38,553 bases of DNA from an uncultured Ruminococcus sp. (GCA_946629405.1 CAMOXW010000024.1:1-38553); one strand, 5' to 3'. Positions 7,963-16,949 are shown, counted from the first letter of the stretch. Translations and numbers: made by a program. Notes: generated by a model from the sequence alone, not told the origin.

Positions 7963-8661
7963 TCATAACACTAATTCTGGTGCAAATTGCAAAAAATCTC
8001 CGGCGATCAAGTGAAAATCTATGTCGTCATAAAAGCCCTGAACACATAATTCGTGCGCTGAACGACCGTGAATATGACCGTAATAGCATTTCTTTATCTT
8101 ATAGCGATAAAGGATATCAAGTATGTCGTAATTGAAATTATTGGCAAATATCGGCGGGTAATGCAGGAACACAAGAGGGTCAAGCCCCGCATCAACGGCT
8201 GACTTTATCGAAGTTTCAAGCCGCTGCACCTCGCGCCTGAGGACCTTTTCGTCCTGCTCGTCCTTGCCTCCGGTGCCGTTCACCCAGCCGCGTGTTCCGC
8301 ATATACCGAAATTGCCATATACATAGTGGTTGTTATGCAGTATCTTAACAGAGCTTATCCCCTCAACTAAGAGAAAATCTTCCATTTTCCGCATTGTCGT
8401 CCACCAGTAGTCATGGTTGCCCTTGAGTATTATTTTCTGTCCCGGAAGCCGTTCAATGAACTGAAAATCAGGAAGTGCCTGCTGAAGAGACATTCCCCAT
8501 GAAATATCCCCTGCAAGTACGACCGTATCATCCGGCTTGACGGCTGAGAGCCAGTTCTTCTCTATCTTCTCCTGATAATCCTGCCAGCCGTTGAATATGC
8601 TCATCGTCTTGGATGGATCGCTGAAGCAGAGGTGAAGATCGCCTATAGTATACAGGCTCAT
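7963..8661 (-). CDS. Calcineurin-like metallophosphoesterase
   Basis: A 232-residue cytoplasmic metallophosphoesterase. The dimetal motifs appear in order: GDLHL near the N-terminus, VLAGDISWG (GDxxW variant), LKGNHDYWW, a histidine in VFLHYPP, and GHIHGRS near the C-terminus. The substrate (phosphodiester, nucleotide or protein) cannot be inferred. The start overlaps the thrC stop by 4 nt (ATGA), so the two are translationally coupled and the gene is the last of the rplS-to-thrC run. Confidence 0.9.
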   Translation of the reverse strand: MSLYTIGDLHLCFSDPSKTMSIFNGWQDYQEKIEKNWLSAVKPDDTVVLAGDISWGMSLQQALPDFQFIERLPGQKIILKGNHDYWWTTMRKMEDFLLVEGISSVKILHNNHYVYGNFGICGTRGWVNGTGGKDEQDEKVLRREVQRLETSIKSAVDAGLDPLVFLHYPPIFANNFNYDILDILYRYKIKKCYYGHIHGRSAHELCVQGFYDDIDFHLIAGDFLQFAPELVL

Positions 8662-10151
8662 ACGCCAAGCTTTCCGAGAACGTAATCCTTCTGGTCAGCC
8701 TTTTCTATAACGTCGCTGAAACGCTCCGGCTTGTTTCTGAGATCAGCAAGAGCTGCCGGGATATCAAGCTTGGAAAGCTCTGCGATACGGTCTACCTTGT
8801 CGTATTCATCTATATCAGAAACACTGCCCTCGAGTGCTTCAAGAACGGCTGCACTGAACTTGTAGGGGCTTGCCGTTGATGCAATTACAGTTTTAGTGGT
8901 ATCGCCGGTAGCAGCCTTGTAATCATTGTATACCTTCACAGCTACTGCTGTATGAGTGTCGCAGGTATAACCGTATTTTTCGTAAATATCGCGTATAGTA
9001 GCCTTTGTCTGAGCATCGTCACAGTAACCGGCACAGAACTCATCCCGAAGCTTTGCTTTGACGTCGTCCGTCACCTCATATCTTCCCTCAGAGGAAAGCT
9101 TCCCGAACCACTCTCTTATCTGAGCATCGTCCCTGCCCGTCATGAGATAAAGAAGTCTTTCAAGATTGCTTGAAATGAGAATGTCCATTGAAGGTGAAAC
9201 TGTTGCGTAGAATTTTCTGTTCCTGTCATAAACACCTGTATTTATGAAATCAGTCAGTACATTGTTGATGTTAGAAGCACAAATCAGTTTGTTTACAGGT
9301 ATGCCCATGTGCTTTGCGTAGTAAGCTGCAAGAATATTGCCGAAGTTTCCGGTAGGAACTACTATGTTTATCTTGTCGCCGAGCGATATTTCGCCGTCCT
9401 TGACGAGCTCAGCATAAGCCGAAACATAATATACTACCTGCGGTACAAGACGTCCCCAGTTGATCGAGTTCGCACTGGAGAACATCATTCCATTGGCTTC
9501 AAGCCTTTTCTTGACTTCCTCATCGGTAAATATTGCCTTGACACCGTTCTGGCAGTCGTCAAAATTTCCTTTTATAGCGCATACTCCGACATTCGAGCCT
9601 TCCTGAGTCTTCATCTGGCGCTTCTGCATTGGACTTACACCGTCCTCTGGATAAAATACCATGATCGAAGTACCCTCAACGTCCTTGAAGCCTTCAAGAG
9701 CAGCCTTTCCTGTATCACCGGATGTGGCAACGAGTATAACTATCTTCTTGTCAAGGTTGATCTTCTTTGCAGAGGTAGTCAGGAAATAAGGAAGTATCTG
9801 GAGAGCCATATCCTTGAATGCACAGGTAGGTCCGTGCCAGAGTTCAAGCATATAGGTACCGTCAAAAAGATGAGCGATCTCTGAAATACTCTCAGTCTCG
9901 AAATTCTTCGCAGAATAGGCATTATCGGTACAGTAGCGTATCTCAGCATCAGTAAAATCGGTAAGATACTTAGCAAAAACATAAGCCGCTCTGTCAGCAT
10001 AGCTCATTTTGCCGATCTTAATGATCTCATCCTGAGTAAGCTCCGGTATGCTCTCGGGGACGAAAAGTCCGCCCTCTGCGGAGATGCCCTGAGTAATAGC
10101 CTCAGCGCTGCTTACCTTTACGCCGCTGTTTCTTGTGCTGTTGTAATACAT
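8658..10151 (-). CDS. thrC: Threonine synthase
   Basis: A 497-residue PLP enzyme that converts O-phosphohomoserine to threonine, the last step of threonine synthesis. The PLP lysine is K113 in HGPTCAFKD. 'ATSGDTGKAA' is the phosphate-binding loop and 'ANSINWGRLVPQ' a family signature. The length fits the long (fungal/E. coli-like) threonine synthase type. AAGGGTG precedes the ATG. It sits 11 nt after yraN and overlaps the phosphoesterase gene, so it is inside an operon of unrelated housekeeping functions. No other threonine-pathway gene is in the window. Confidence 0.96.
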   Translation of the reverse strand: MYYNSTRNSGVKVSSAEAITQGISAEGGLFVPESIPELTQDEIIKIGKMSYADRAAYVFAKYLTDFTDAEIRYCTDNAYSAKNFETESISEIAHLFDGTYMLELWHGPTCAFKDMALQILPYFLTTSAKKINLDKKIVILVATSGDTGKAALEGFKDVEGTSIMVFYPEDGVSPMQKRQMKTQEGSNVGVCAIKGNFDDCQNGVKAIFTDEEVKKRLEANGMMFSSANSINWGRLVPQVVYYVSAYAELVKDGEISLGDKINIVVPTGNFGNILAAYYAKHMGIPVNKLICASNINNVLTDFINTGVYDRNRKFYATVSPSMDILISSNLERLLYLMTGRDDAQIREWFGKLSSEGRYEVTDDVKAKLRDEFCAGYCDDAQTKATIRDIYEKYGYTCDTHTAVAVKVYNDYKAATGDTTKTVIASTASPYKFSAAVLEALEGSVSDIDEYDKVDRIAELSKLDIPAALADLRNKPERFSDVIEKADQKDYVLGKLGV

Positions 10152-10162
10152 AATATCACCCT

Positions 10163-10540
10163 TCAGAATATGAAATTGTAGCCTGTTGTATCAAAGGCAT
10201 TTTCGATGTAATCAACGCTGAGCACACGCTCCCCGCTTATTATTACCTGCGCGACGTCAAATCGCGGCTGCAAAACGCTTCGGTGACGGTTGCAGAACTC
10301 AGCCGCAGTCTTTATAATAAGACCGCGTTTGCGTTTGTTTACTGCTTCAAAGCCGCTTACAAGACTGTCCGGCCTACGCGACTTCACCTCAACAAACGCC
10401 AAATAATCGCCGTTTTCAGCGATAATATCTATCTCGCCGCCCTTTATGCGATAATTCCGGACGACGATCGTATATCCGCGCTCCCTGAGGTATGAGCAAA
10501 CGCTCTCCTCACCGAGCTTGCCTGTCTCACTTCTTGTCAT
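10163..10540 (-). CDS. YraN family (UPF0102) nuclease-like protein
   Basis: A 125-residue protein of the YraN/UPF0102 family, which has a restriction-endonuclease-like fold. The family signature GEIDIIAENGDYLAFVEVKSR is partly visible, with the acidic and lysine residues of the D-ExK type active site. Its biological role is not settled; it is commonly next to rnhB, as here. It overlaps the 3' end of rnhB by 14 nt, which implies translational coupling. Confidence 0.92.
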   Translation of the reverse strand: MTRSETGKLGEESVCSYLRERGYTIVVRNYRIKGGEIDIIAENGDYLAFVEVKSRRPDSLVSGFEAVNKRKRGLIIKTAAEFCNRHRSVLQPRFDVAQVIISGERVLSVDYIENAFDTTGYNFIF

Positions 10541-11150
10541 AGAGCTTTTTCAGGAATGTCCTGCGGTGAACGGCAGATATGCCGTATTTTTCGATCATTT
10601 CGTAGTGCAGCTTCGTGCCGTATCCCTTATGCTGCTCAAAGGCGTACTGCGGGTACTTTTCGGCTATATCACGCATATATCTGTCCCTTGCTACCTTTGC
10701 GAGCACCGACGCTGCCGCGATAGACGCAGAGGTAGCATCGCCCTTTATAACATACTGCATCTCACAGCTCAGTTCCGGAAGACGGTTTCCGTCGATCAGC
10801 GCTATGTCAGGGGTTATACCAAGTCCTTCGACTGCTCTTTTCATTGCAAGCATCGCAGCGTTCAGTATGTTCATCCTGTCGATCTCCTCGACAGAAGCAG
10901 TTGCAATACAATAAGCCCGCGCTTTGTCTGTAATGACGCCGTACAGTTCCTCACGGCGCTTCTCAGAGAGCTTTTTGCTGTCATTGAGATAATCTATCAG
11001 TGTATCATTGTCAAGCACGACTGCCGCCGCATAGACATCCCCGGCAAGCGGTCCCCTGCCGGCTTCGTCAACTCCGCATATCACAGGATAGCTTCCCCTG
11101 ATCGCGTTATCGTAGTCAAAAAGATCCTTGTGGAGTACAGTCCTTGCCAT
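10527..11150 (-). CDS. rnhB: Ribonuclease HII
   Basis: A 207-residue enzyme that cuts the RNA strand of RNA-DNA hybrids and removes single ribonucleotides from DNA. The DEAGRGPLAG motif begins at D28-E29, and further acidic residues are in ALIDGNR. The start codon overlaps the rbgA stop by one base (TGATG). The rbgA-rnhB adjacency is conserved in Firmicutes. Confidence 0.96.
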   Translation of the reverse strand: MARTVLHKDLFDYDNAIRGSYPVICGVDEAGRGPLAGDVYAAAVVLDNDTLIDYLNDSKKLSEKRREELYGVITDKARAYCIATASVEEIDRMNILNAAMLAMKRAVEGLGITPDIALIDGNRLPELSCEMQYVIKGDATSASIAAASVLAKVARDRYMRDIAEKYPQYAFEQHKGYGTKLHYEMIEKYGISAVHRRTFLKKLYDKK

Positions 11151-12031
11151 CAGTTCTCCTTTTTAGCGGGAAGCTCAAGGGTTATCCTTCCAAGTTTTCC
11201 GCTCCTGAATTCGTCGATAACGGTTATTGCCGCTCTTTCAGTGTTTATCTCGCCTCCGGATATCATCATCCCGCGCTTTCTGCCGACTTTTTCAAGAAGC
11301 TGAAGCCCGGTGTCTTCCGGAGAGATTTCAAGCTTGTAGCGTTCAGCAAGCGACTGAGGATATTCCTCCGCGAGAAATACAAGCAACTTCATTGCAAGTG
11401 TTTCAATATCGAGGATTTCATCACTTATAGCACCTGTGAAGGCAAGCCTGAGGGCTGCCTCCTGATCCTCGAATTTTGGCCACAGAACTCCCGGCATATC
11501 GAGCAGTTCAGCGCTGCCCTCAAGCTTCACCCACTGCTTGGTGCGTGTAACTCCCGGTCTGTCCTCGACCTTAGCGCGTTTTCCACCGGCAAGCCTGTTT
11601 ATCAGTGAGGACTTGCCGACATTGGGTATTCCCACGATCATCAGCCTGACAACAGCGCCTGTCATCCCGGCTTTTTCGCGCTTCTCCATAAGCTCCGCAA
11701 GCACCTTTGTGCGTACTGTGGGAAGCACGTTTTTAAGTCCCTTTCCGGACTTGCAGTCTATGGCAAGAGCTTCCGCCCCGCTTCTTCTGAAATAGTTTAT
11801 CCACATATGAGTCGCCCTGTCATCGGCAAGGTCACTCTTATTCAGCAGTACAAGTCTTGGCTTTCCTTTTGTCATTCGGTCCATTTCGGGATTTCGGCTG
11901 CTGAGAGGAGTTCTCGCATCCACTATCTCGACCACTGCATCAACAAGCTTGAGGTTAGCCGAAATTAGTCTCCGGGTCTTTGCCATATGCCCCGGGAACC
12001 ACTGTATCTGCTTCATATCTGCTGTATCCAC
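11150..12031 (-). CDS. rbgA: Ribosome biogenesis GTPase RbgA/YlqF
   Basis: A 293-residue circularly permuted GTPase required for late 50S assembly. The order of motifs shows the permutation: G4 NKSD (64-67) comes first, then G1 GIPNVGKSS (from 134) and G3 DMPG (178-181). The N-terminal WFPGHMAK is typical. The start is GTG at 12031, 5 nt after GGAGG; the first ATG (12016) is too far from that site. The C-terminal domain matches the ribosome-binding part of the family. It follows the second lepB. Confidence 0.96.
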   Translation of the reverse strand: MDTADMKQIQWFPGHMAKTRRLISANLKLVDAVVEIVDARTPLSSRNPEMDRMTKGKPRLVLLNKSDLADDRATHMWINYFRRSGAEALAIDCKSGKGLKNVLPTVRTKVLAELMEKREKAGMTGAVVRLMIVGIPNVGKSSLINRLAGGKRAKVEDRPGVTRTKQWVKLEGSAELLDMPGVLWPKFEDQEAALRLAFTGAISDEILDIETLAMKLLVFLAEEYPQSLAERYKLEISPEDTGLQLLEKVGRKRGMMISGGEINTERAAITVIDEFRSGKLGRITLELPAKKEN

Positions 12032-12043
12032 TAATACCTCCGA

Positions 12044-12640
12044 TCAGTCAACAAAACCAAAATGCTTCATGGGCGAAAGTATAAATACGACCTTTCCCTC
12101 GATATCATCCTCAGGGACAAATCCGAGATCGCTGTCGCGGCTGTCGCGTGAATCACGCCTGTTGTCGCCCATTACGAACACATGACCCTTCGGTACAGTC
12201 ACAGGGTAATGCTCAGAGAACGCACCCTCGTCAAGGTGGGTGAGTCCGCTTATATACGGCTCATCAAGCTCCTTGTCATCGACATATACCTTGCCGCGCT
12301 CAAAGTCGATATCCACGATCTGACCGCCGGCTGCGATCACTCTTTTGACGATATACTGGCCTGTTCCCCTGCCCTCTATGAGCTCTCCGCTGCTGTCATA
12401 AGTAACAGTGTGCCGGGCATTTATGACTACTATATCGCCCTGCTTCGGAACGCTGTACCATGAGGTCATGACGATCCTGTCGCCCTCATTCAGCGTAGTG
12501 CTCATGGAAATCCCTGTCACGTCAGTTACCCTGAATACATATGTAAATACAAGGCTCACTATGAACATTGAAATTATGAGCATCTCCGCAAGGTCTCCGG
12601 CTTCGCGCAAAAGCCTGCGCCGAAGATCATTCCCTTTCAT
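12044..12640 (-). CDS. lepB: Type I signal peptidase (second copy)
   Basis: A 198-residue membrane protease that removes signal peptides from exported proteins. One N-terminal transmembrane helix covers about 20-37. The catalytic serine is S45 in GISMSTTL and the general-base lysine K99 in YIVKRVIAAGG. The C-terminal GDNRRDSRDSRDSD box is typical. The start overlaps the 3' end of the preceding lepB by 14 nt and has only a weak ribosome site, so it is probably coupled to it. Compared with the upstream copy it lacks the acidic N-terminal extension. Confidence 0.94.
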   Translation of the reverse strand: MKGNDLRRRLLREAGDLAEMLIISMFIVSLVFTYVFRVTDVTGISMSTTLNEGDRIVMTSWYSVPKQGDIVVINARHTVTYDSSGELIEGRGTGQYIVKRVIAAGGQIVDIDFERGKVYVDDKELDEPYISGLTHLDEGAFSEHYPVTVPKGHVFVMGDNRRDSRDSRDSDLGFVPEDDIEGKVVFILSPMKHFGFVD

Positions 12641-13427
12641 CAGACGATTTGCTGTCAGAATTGAACAGGAACTTGAACTCTTTAAGAGGAGAATACCTGA
12701 CTATTGCTTTTCCGTAGATCTGATCCTTCTTTATAAGTCCGACATATCCGCTCCGGCTGTCGGAAGAATTCTCTCGGTTGTCGCCCATTACGAAGTAATA
12801 CCCCTCCGGAACAGTGAACGGGAACTTTCCTAAGAATGCGCCTGAACTCGTTGTCTTTGCGCTTTCCTTGATGTAAGGCTCGTCAATGACCTTTCCGTCA
12901 ACTATTACCTTGCAGTTGTTAGGATCAGAGTCATCGATATCTATTGTCTGACCGCCGCAGGCTATAACTCTCTTGATGATGCACTCATCGATAGGATTGT
13001 TCGGAACGTCAGCCTTGTACGGATCGCCGTTATCGTCGATGAGGTATACCGCATTATTGTCGATAACAAGAATATCGCCGTTGTCGATACCAAAGTATAC
13101 TGTTGTCATAAAGATCCTGTCGCTGCCGTAAAGTGTAGGCTCCATAGAGTGTCCCTTGATATTGACAGGATGGAGAAGATAGGTAAAGATCAGAACTATC
13201 ACGAATACTGTTATGATGGTGGATTCGATTATGTCGAAGATATCCTCAGCGAAGCGCTTTCTCTTTTCGAGAGCCTTTCTGTATTCCTCGATGTTCTCGT
13301 CATCCTCCGCTTCGTCGGCTTCCGCCGCGGCAGCCTCATCCACAGCCTCATCAGCGGTATTCTCCGCCTCATTCAGCTCCTCATCAAGCTGCTTTTCGTC
13401 TTTTATTACATTATTATTATCTTCCAT
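12627..13427 (-). CDS. lepB: Type I signal peptidase with acidic N-terminal extension
   Basis: A 266-residue type I signal peptidase. Residues 1-47 form a very acidic, Ala/Glu/Asp-rich segment expected to be cytoplasmic. It is followed by a transmembrane helix at about 66-87 and the catalytic domain. Catalytic S94 is in GHSMEPTL and K152 in CIIKRVIACGG; the GDNRENSSDSR box is present. GGAGG precedes the ATG by 7 nt. It lies just downstream of the rplS terminator, so its transcription needs read-through or a promoter I cannot recognise. Confidence 0.95.
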   Translation of the reverse strand: MEDNNNVIKDEKQLDEELNEAENTADEAVDEAAAAEADEAEDDENIEEYRKALEKRKRFAEDIFDIIESTIITVFVIVLIFTYLLHPVNIKGHSMEPTLYGSDRIFMTTVYFGIDNGDILVIDNNAVYLIDDNGDPYKADVPNNPIDECIIKRVIACGGQTIDIDDSDPNNCKVIVDGKVIDEPYIKESAKTTSSGAFLGKFPFTVPEGYYFVMGDNRENSSDSRSGYVGLIKKDQIYGKAIVRYSPLKEFKFLFNSDSKSSDERE

Positions 13428-13468
13428 TTATTGACCTCCGGCATTATTTCCGTTTCCGGATATGTAGC

Positions 13469-13490
13469 AAAAAAGGGACTTTGCGTCCCT
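13469..13490 (-). terminator. Terminator downstream of rplS
   Basis: AGGGAC (13474-13479) and GTCCCT (13485-13490) pair with a 5-nt loop. On the minus strand this is followed by six T. It stands between rplS and the first lepB, so the ribosomal gene can end alone while part of the transcripts continue. Confidence 0.8.
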
Positions 13491-13547
13491 CTGAGGAAAG
13501 AAGACGAGTCAGGCAGATAGACTCTGCCCGAACTCTGTCTGCGCCTT

Positions 13548-13892
13548 TTAGCGGATCTGCTCCTTGACCTTTGCAGCCTTTCCGACTCTGTCTCTGAGGT
13601 AGTAGAGCTTAGCTCTGCGGACTTTACCGTATCTTACTACCTCTACCTTGTCAACGACAGGAGAGTGGAGCGGGAATACTCTTTCGATACCGCAGCCGTG
13701 TGCAACACGTCTTACGGTGAAAGTCTCGCTGATGCCGCCGTGCTTCTTGGCGATAACAGTTCCCTCGAAGATCTGGATACGGCTCTTGTCGCCTTCCTTG
13801 ATCTGAACGTGAACCTTTACAGTATCACCTACGTTAAACTGCGGAACATTTTCCTTCATGCTTGAGTTGCTGATGAGTTTGAGTGCATCCAT
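13548..13892 (-). CDS. rplS: 50S ribosomal protein L19
   Basis: A 114-residue protein matching bacterial L19 over its full length: [18 protein letters not shown] near the N-terminus, [16 protein letters not shown], and [12 protein letters not shown]. It sits at the 30S-50S interface. AGGAGG precedes the ATG. It has its own near-consensus promoter about 215 nt upstream and a long structured leader. rplS followed by rbgA and rnhB is the Bacillus-like order, here with two lepB genes between; trmD and rimM are not adjacent. Confidence 0.97.
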   Translation of the reverse strand: MDALKLISNSSMKENVPQFNVGDTVKVHVQIKEGDKSRIQIFEGTVIAKKHGGISETFTVRRVAHGCGIERVFPLHSPVVDKVEVVRYGKVRRAKLYYLRDRVGKAAKVKEQIR

Positions 13893-14102
13893 TTTAATTT
13901 CCTCCTAAAATTTCCGAACATTCATAAACCGCTCCGCAAATCATGTTCAGCTTACACAAGATGCAGATACGGCGCTTCTGCGGTCAGTTATCAGTTATGT
14001 CAATACCTCAGCGCTCACGGTCAGCGGACTATCCGATTTAATGTCTTTCGGCATTAATTCTCATCCGTCATGACAAAATCATAACGAACGGACTTCAAAT
14101 GC
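13893..14102 (-). promoter_or_regulatory. Long 5' leader of rplS, candidate L19 autoregulatory leader
   Basis: About 210 nt lie between the predicted start of transcription and the rplS ATG, with no reading frame. A stem GTTATGA/TCATGAC with a 5-nt loop forms near its 5' end. A motif of GCGCT followed closely by CGGTCAG occurs twice on the plus strand (13972-13987 and 14011-14024). L19 leaders that bind L19 are known in Firmicutes; assignment here is inference from position and length, not a covariance match. Confidence 0.4.
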
Positions 14103-14108
14103 TTTTAT

Positions 14109-14137
14109 ATCATAACATACTTTCAGAAAAAATGCAA
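14109..14137 (-). promoter_or_regulatory. rplS: rplS promoter
   Basis: On the minus strand TTGCAT (14132-14137), a 17-nt spacer and TATGAT (14109-14114) form a near-consensus sigma-A promoter preceded by A/T tracts that could act as an UP element. Confidence 0.8.
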
Positions 14138-14180
14138 GTGTTTTTTTCAAAAAAATAGAAAAAATTTGCAAATTTCTATG

Positions 14181-14438
14181 CTACCGCCTTCTCAGGACAA
14201 CATAAGACGCCTCATGAAGCACTCCGAACTCCTCAGAAACGCTCTTTTCAAGCATTTCAATATGCTCTTTTTCCCATTTTTCAATTTCCTCGGGCGAAAG
14301 CGAGGCTCCTATCCCACGGCAGGATCTCATGCGCCCGTTCCAGCTCTCACGGGTGAACTATATATCGCGGTATTTCGCGTAATCCTTCGATGTACGTCCC
14401 CAGTCGAAGGCTTTTCCCCCGTCTATATTTTTACTGAT
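14181..14438 (-). pseudogene. Class I SAM methyltransferase remnant with internal deletion
   Basis: Reading the minus strand from 14438, 27 codons encode a segment containing AFDWGRTSKDYAKYRDI, then comes an in-frame TAG (14358-14360). The same frame then continues for 58 sense codons beginning FTRESWNGRMRSCRGIGASL and ends at TAG (14181-14183). From memory of the family, the first part is the extreme N-terminus and the second the extreme C-terminus of one roughly 250-residue class I methyltransferase group; the whole SAM-binding middle (roughly 170 residues) is missing. The stop sits exactly at the join. The expected start codon is ATC (14436-14438), placed just after AAAAAGGA (14443-14450), so the start also seems lost. 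It follows the DUF2344 gene closely. It cannot make a methyltransferase. Confidence 0.8.
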
Positions 14439-14454
14439 AATATCCTTTTTAACC

Positions 14455-15111
14455 TCACCGGAAATCTGTGCCGTCGCCGCATAAAATAGCGGTACGGCGG
14501 ATGTGTGCAGGCTCGAACGGCTCTGCGCCGGAGTTCCTGAGAGCTTCAAAGAAAAGCGCAGGATTGTAGTTCTTCTGAGTTCCCGCCGGAAGGTTCAGCT
14601 CCATTACGATGCCTGAGGGATCGGATTTGCAGCTGAGTACCTTCATATCAGGCTTGATATCGACTGTCTTTACGCCCTTCTTGGTCTTCTTTTCAATAAG
14701 TATCTCATCGCCGCCGAGCAGCCTGTTGATATCGTCCATGAGCTTCCCGGGAGCTCCGGTTTCAAGCGTAAAGCTGTAATTTGCGCTCTCTATCGCGGTT
14801 ATTTTAAGCTGCTGCGGTGCCGCGGAGACTATACTCATGCCCTCCGGCATTACAGCATTCAGCTTATCGCGTATCTCATCCATTGTAAGACCGTCGTCGG
14901 TAATGTTGAAATCGAGCACCTCACAGCTGCTCTCAAAGCCAAGCGAAAGCGCAAGTGCAAAGGCATAATACGGATGCGGGTTGAACCCCTCCGTGTACCA
15001 TATCGGCAGTCCTGAACGTCTGAAAATACGCAGCATACAGCGGTTAAGGTCAAGGTGGGAGATGTACTTCGCACGTCCGCACTTTTCAAATATTGCTCTT
15101 ACACGGATCAA
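14455..15111 (-). CDS. DUF2344 / TIGR03936 radical-SAM-associated protein
   Basis: A 218-residue protein of the DUF2344 family (TIGR03936), with the N-terminal IRVRAIFEKCGRAKYISHLD block, then GLPIWYTEGFNPHP, both typical. In other bacteria this domain is fused to, or encoded directly after, the large B12-binding-like radical SAM protein, as it is here; the joint function is unknown. Two starts are possible: ATG at 15117, only 2 nt from GGAGG, or TTG at 15111, 8 nt from it. I prefer TTG, which gives the common 4-nt overlap TTGA with the upstream stop and the usual family N-terminus. Confidence 0.88.
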   Translation of the reverse strand: MIRVRAIFEKCGRAKYISHLDLNRCMLRIFRRSGLPIWYTEGFNPHPYYAFALALSLGFESSCEVLDFNITDDGLTMDEIRDKLNAVMPEGMSIVSAAPQQLKITAIESANYSFTLETGAPGKLMDDINRLLGGDEILIEKKTKKGVKTVDIKPDMKVLSCKSDPSGIVMELNLPAGTQKNYNPALFFEALRNSGAEPFEPAHIRRTAILCGDGTDFR

Positions 15112-16949
15112 AAGCATTCCCTCCCCACTTTTTTATTCACACCGCAGCCCGAGCATCTCTGGCGGCAGTTAGGAGTAGTCTTTGACTGGTGCGCAGTTTT
15201 GTTCTCACGGATGAGAAACTCCTTGCTGACAAGATAATCAAGATGATCCCACGGCAGTATCTCGTCATATTCAAAGCGTCTGTTCGCGTAAAACGACGGG
15301 TCAATACCGCACTCAGAGAACGCCTCGAGCCATTTGTCAAAGCGGTAATACTCCTCCCAGCTATCGAACTTGCAGCCCTTCTTCCAAGCTGTATATATCG
15401 CCGGACAAAGCCTTCTGTCGCCCTTTGCAAGGATTACCTCAAGCTGACTGACATTGGGATCATGATAGCTTACGCGCACCTTTTTGGATTTGACCGAGCT
15501 GAGAAGAAGCTTCTGCTTATGCTCGATCATTTCCCGTGTATCCTGAGGCTCGAACTGGAATGGCGTGAACGGCTTTGGCACGAAGGTCGCACAGCTTACG
15601 GACACCTGAACACCCTTGCCCTTAGGACGATTCTCAATACTGTAGAACAGGTCGATTATACGCTGCGCAAGCTCAGCGATCCCTATGATATCCTCGTCAG
15701 TCTCTGTCGGAAGCCCCATCATGAAATACAGCTTGACCGCTGAATATCCCCCCTCAAAGGCAATGCGGCAGGGGCTCATTATCTCCTCCTCGGAGACATT
15801 CTTGTTTATAACGTCACGGAGACGCTGTGTACCGCCTTCAGCCGCAAAGGTCAGACCGCTCTTGCGGACTTTCTTGATCTTTTCAAGGAGCGCCTCGGAA
15901 AAATTATCGACACGCAGAGATGGCAGCGAAAGATTTATCTTTTCCTTCTCGGTGTACTCAATAAGTGACGTCAGCATCTGGTCGATCTCTGAATGATCAC
16001 TCGTACTAAGCGATGCAAGTGAGACCTCATCATAGCCGGTATTCTCACAAAGCGCCTTTGTCTGGCTGCAAATAGTGTCTGTATGCTTTTCACGGAACGG
16101 GCGGTATATGAAGCCTGCCTGACAGAAACGGCAGCCTCTTATACAGCCCCTGAGAACCTCGACAGATGCACGGTCATGGACTATTTCAGTGAACGGTACG
16201 ACAAAATTATCCGGATAGAATACCTTGTCAAAATTGCGGATTATACGTTTCCGGACAGTCTCAGGGGCACCGTCTGAAACACTCAGCGACTCTATCGTGC
16301 CATCCGCCTTATAATTAAAATGGTAGAACTGCGGAACGTAGATCCCCTCTATCTTCGCGGCTGCACGCAGGAAGTCAAGTCTTCCGGCACCTCGCTTTTT
16401 CATATCATGATAAAGGTCGATAAGTTCAAGGTTGACCTCCTCACCCTCTCCGAGGATGAACAGGTCAAAAAAGTCCGCAAGAGGCTCAGGATTGCATACA
16501 CACGGACCTCCCGCAACAACAATCTGCGTGAGCTCATCTGTCCTGTCCTTTGCAAATATAGGTATCCCGGCAAGATCAAGCATATTCAGTACATTGGTAT
16601 AGGAAAGCTCATACTGCATAGTGAAGCCTATGAAATCAAATTCACGGATCGGATCAAGACTTTCAAGTGCATAAAGCGGAATGTCGTTCTTACGCATTAT
16701 AGCCTCAAAGTCCTCCGAAGGCGCAAAGCAGCGTTCACACCAGTAGTTCTCCCGTGCATTTGTCAGCGAGTAGAGTATCTTCATACCAAGGTGGGACATT
16801 CCGATATCGTAAGTGTCCGGGAAACAGAACGCAAAACGGACATCAACCTTCGACTTGTCTTTTATTATACTACCGACCTCCCCGCCGATATAGCGAGACG
16901 GCTTCTGGACTTCGAGAAGATGCTTCTCTATTTTTTCTTTCAGAGTCAT
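15108..16949 (-). CDS. TIGR03960-type radical SAM protein
   Basis: A 613-residue protein of the TIGR03960 group. The N-terminal half (to about 230) looks like the B12-binding-like domain (CFPDTYDIGMSHLG, VAGGPCVCNPEP). The radical SAM core follows, with CxxxCxxC at C269, C273 and C276 in LRGCIRGCRFCQAG. The C-terminus is cysteine-rich (594-613, including NCRQRCSGCG), perhaps for another metal centre. The reaction is not known; the group is related by architecture to MiaB/RimO-like and B12-dependent radical SAM enzymes. GGAGG precedes the ATG. It lies 15 nt after cdd and overlaps the DUF2344 partner. Confidence 0.93.
   Translation of the reverse strand: MTLKEKIEKHLLEVQKPSRYIGGEVGSIIKDKSKVDVRFAFCFPDTYDIGMSHLGMKILYSLTNARENYWCERCFAPSEDFEAIMRKNDIPLYALESLDPIREFDFIGFTMQYELSYTNVLNMLDLAGIPIFAKDRTDELTQIVVAGGPCVCNPEPLADFFDLFILGEGEEVNLELIDLYHDMKKRGAGRLDFLRAAAKIEGIYVPQFYHFNYKADGTIESLSVSDGAPETVRKRIIRNFDKVFYPDNFVVPFTEIVHDRASVEVLRGCIRGCRFCQAGFIYRPFREKHTDTICSQTKALCENTGYDEVSLASLSTSDHSEIDQMLTSLIEYTEKEKINLSLPSLRVDNFSEALLEKIKKVRKSGLTFAAEGGTQRLRDVINKNVSEEEIMSPCRIAFEGGYSAVKLYFMMGLPTETDEDIIGIAELAQRIIDLFYSIENRPKGKGVQVSVSCATFVPKPFTPFQFEPQDTREMIEHKQKLLLSSVKSKKVRVSYHDPNVSQLEVILAKGDRRLCPAIYTAWKKGCKFDSWEEYYRFDKWLEAFSECGIDPSFYANRRFEYDEILPWDHLDYLVSKEFLIRENKTAHQSKTTPNCRQRCSGCGVNKKVGRECF

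Noticed and set aside
10518..11303. 261-residue plus-strand frame opposite rnhB
   Set aside because: Antisense to conserved rnhB and rbgA; no recognisable domain or start.
14166..14489. 107-residue plus-strand frame over the methyltransferase relic
   Set aside because: No ribosome site; the minus strand explains the sequence through clear protein similarity.
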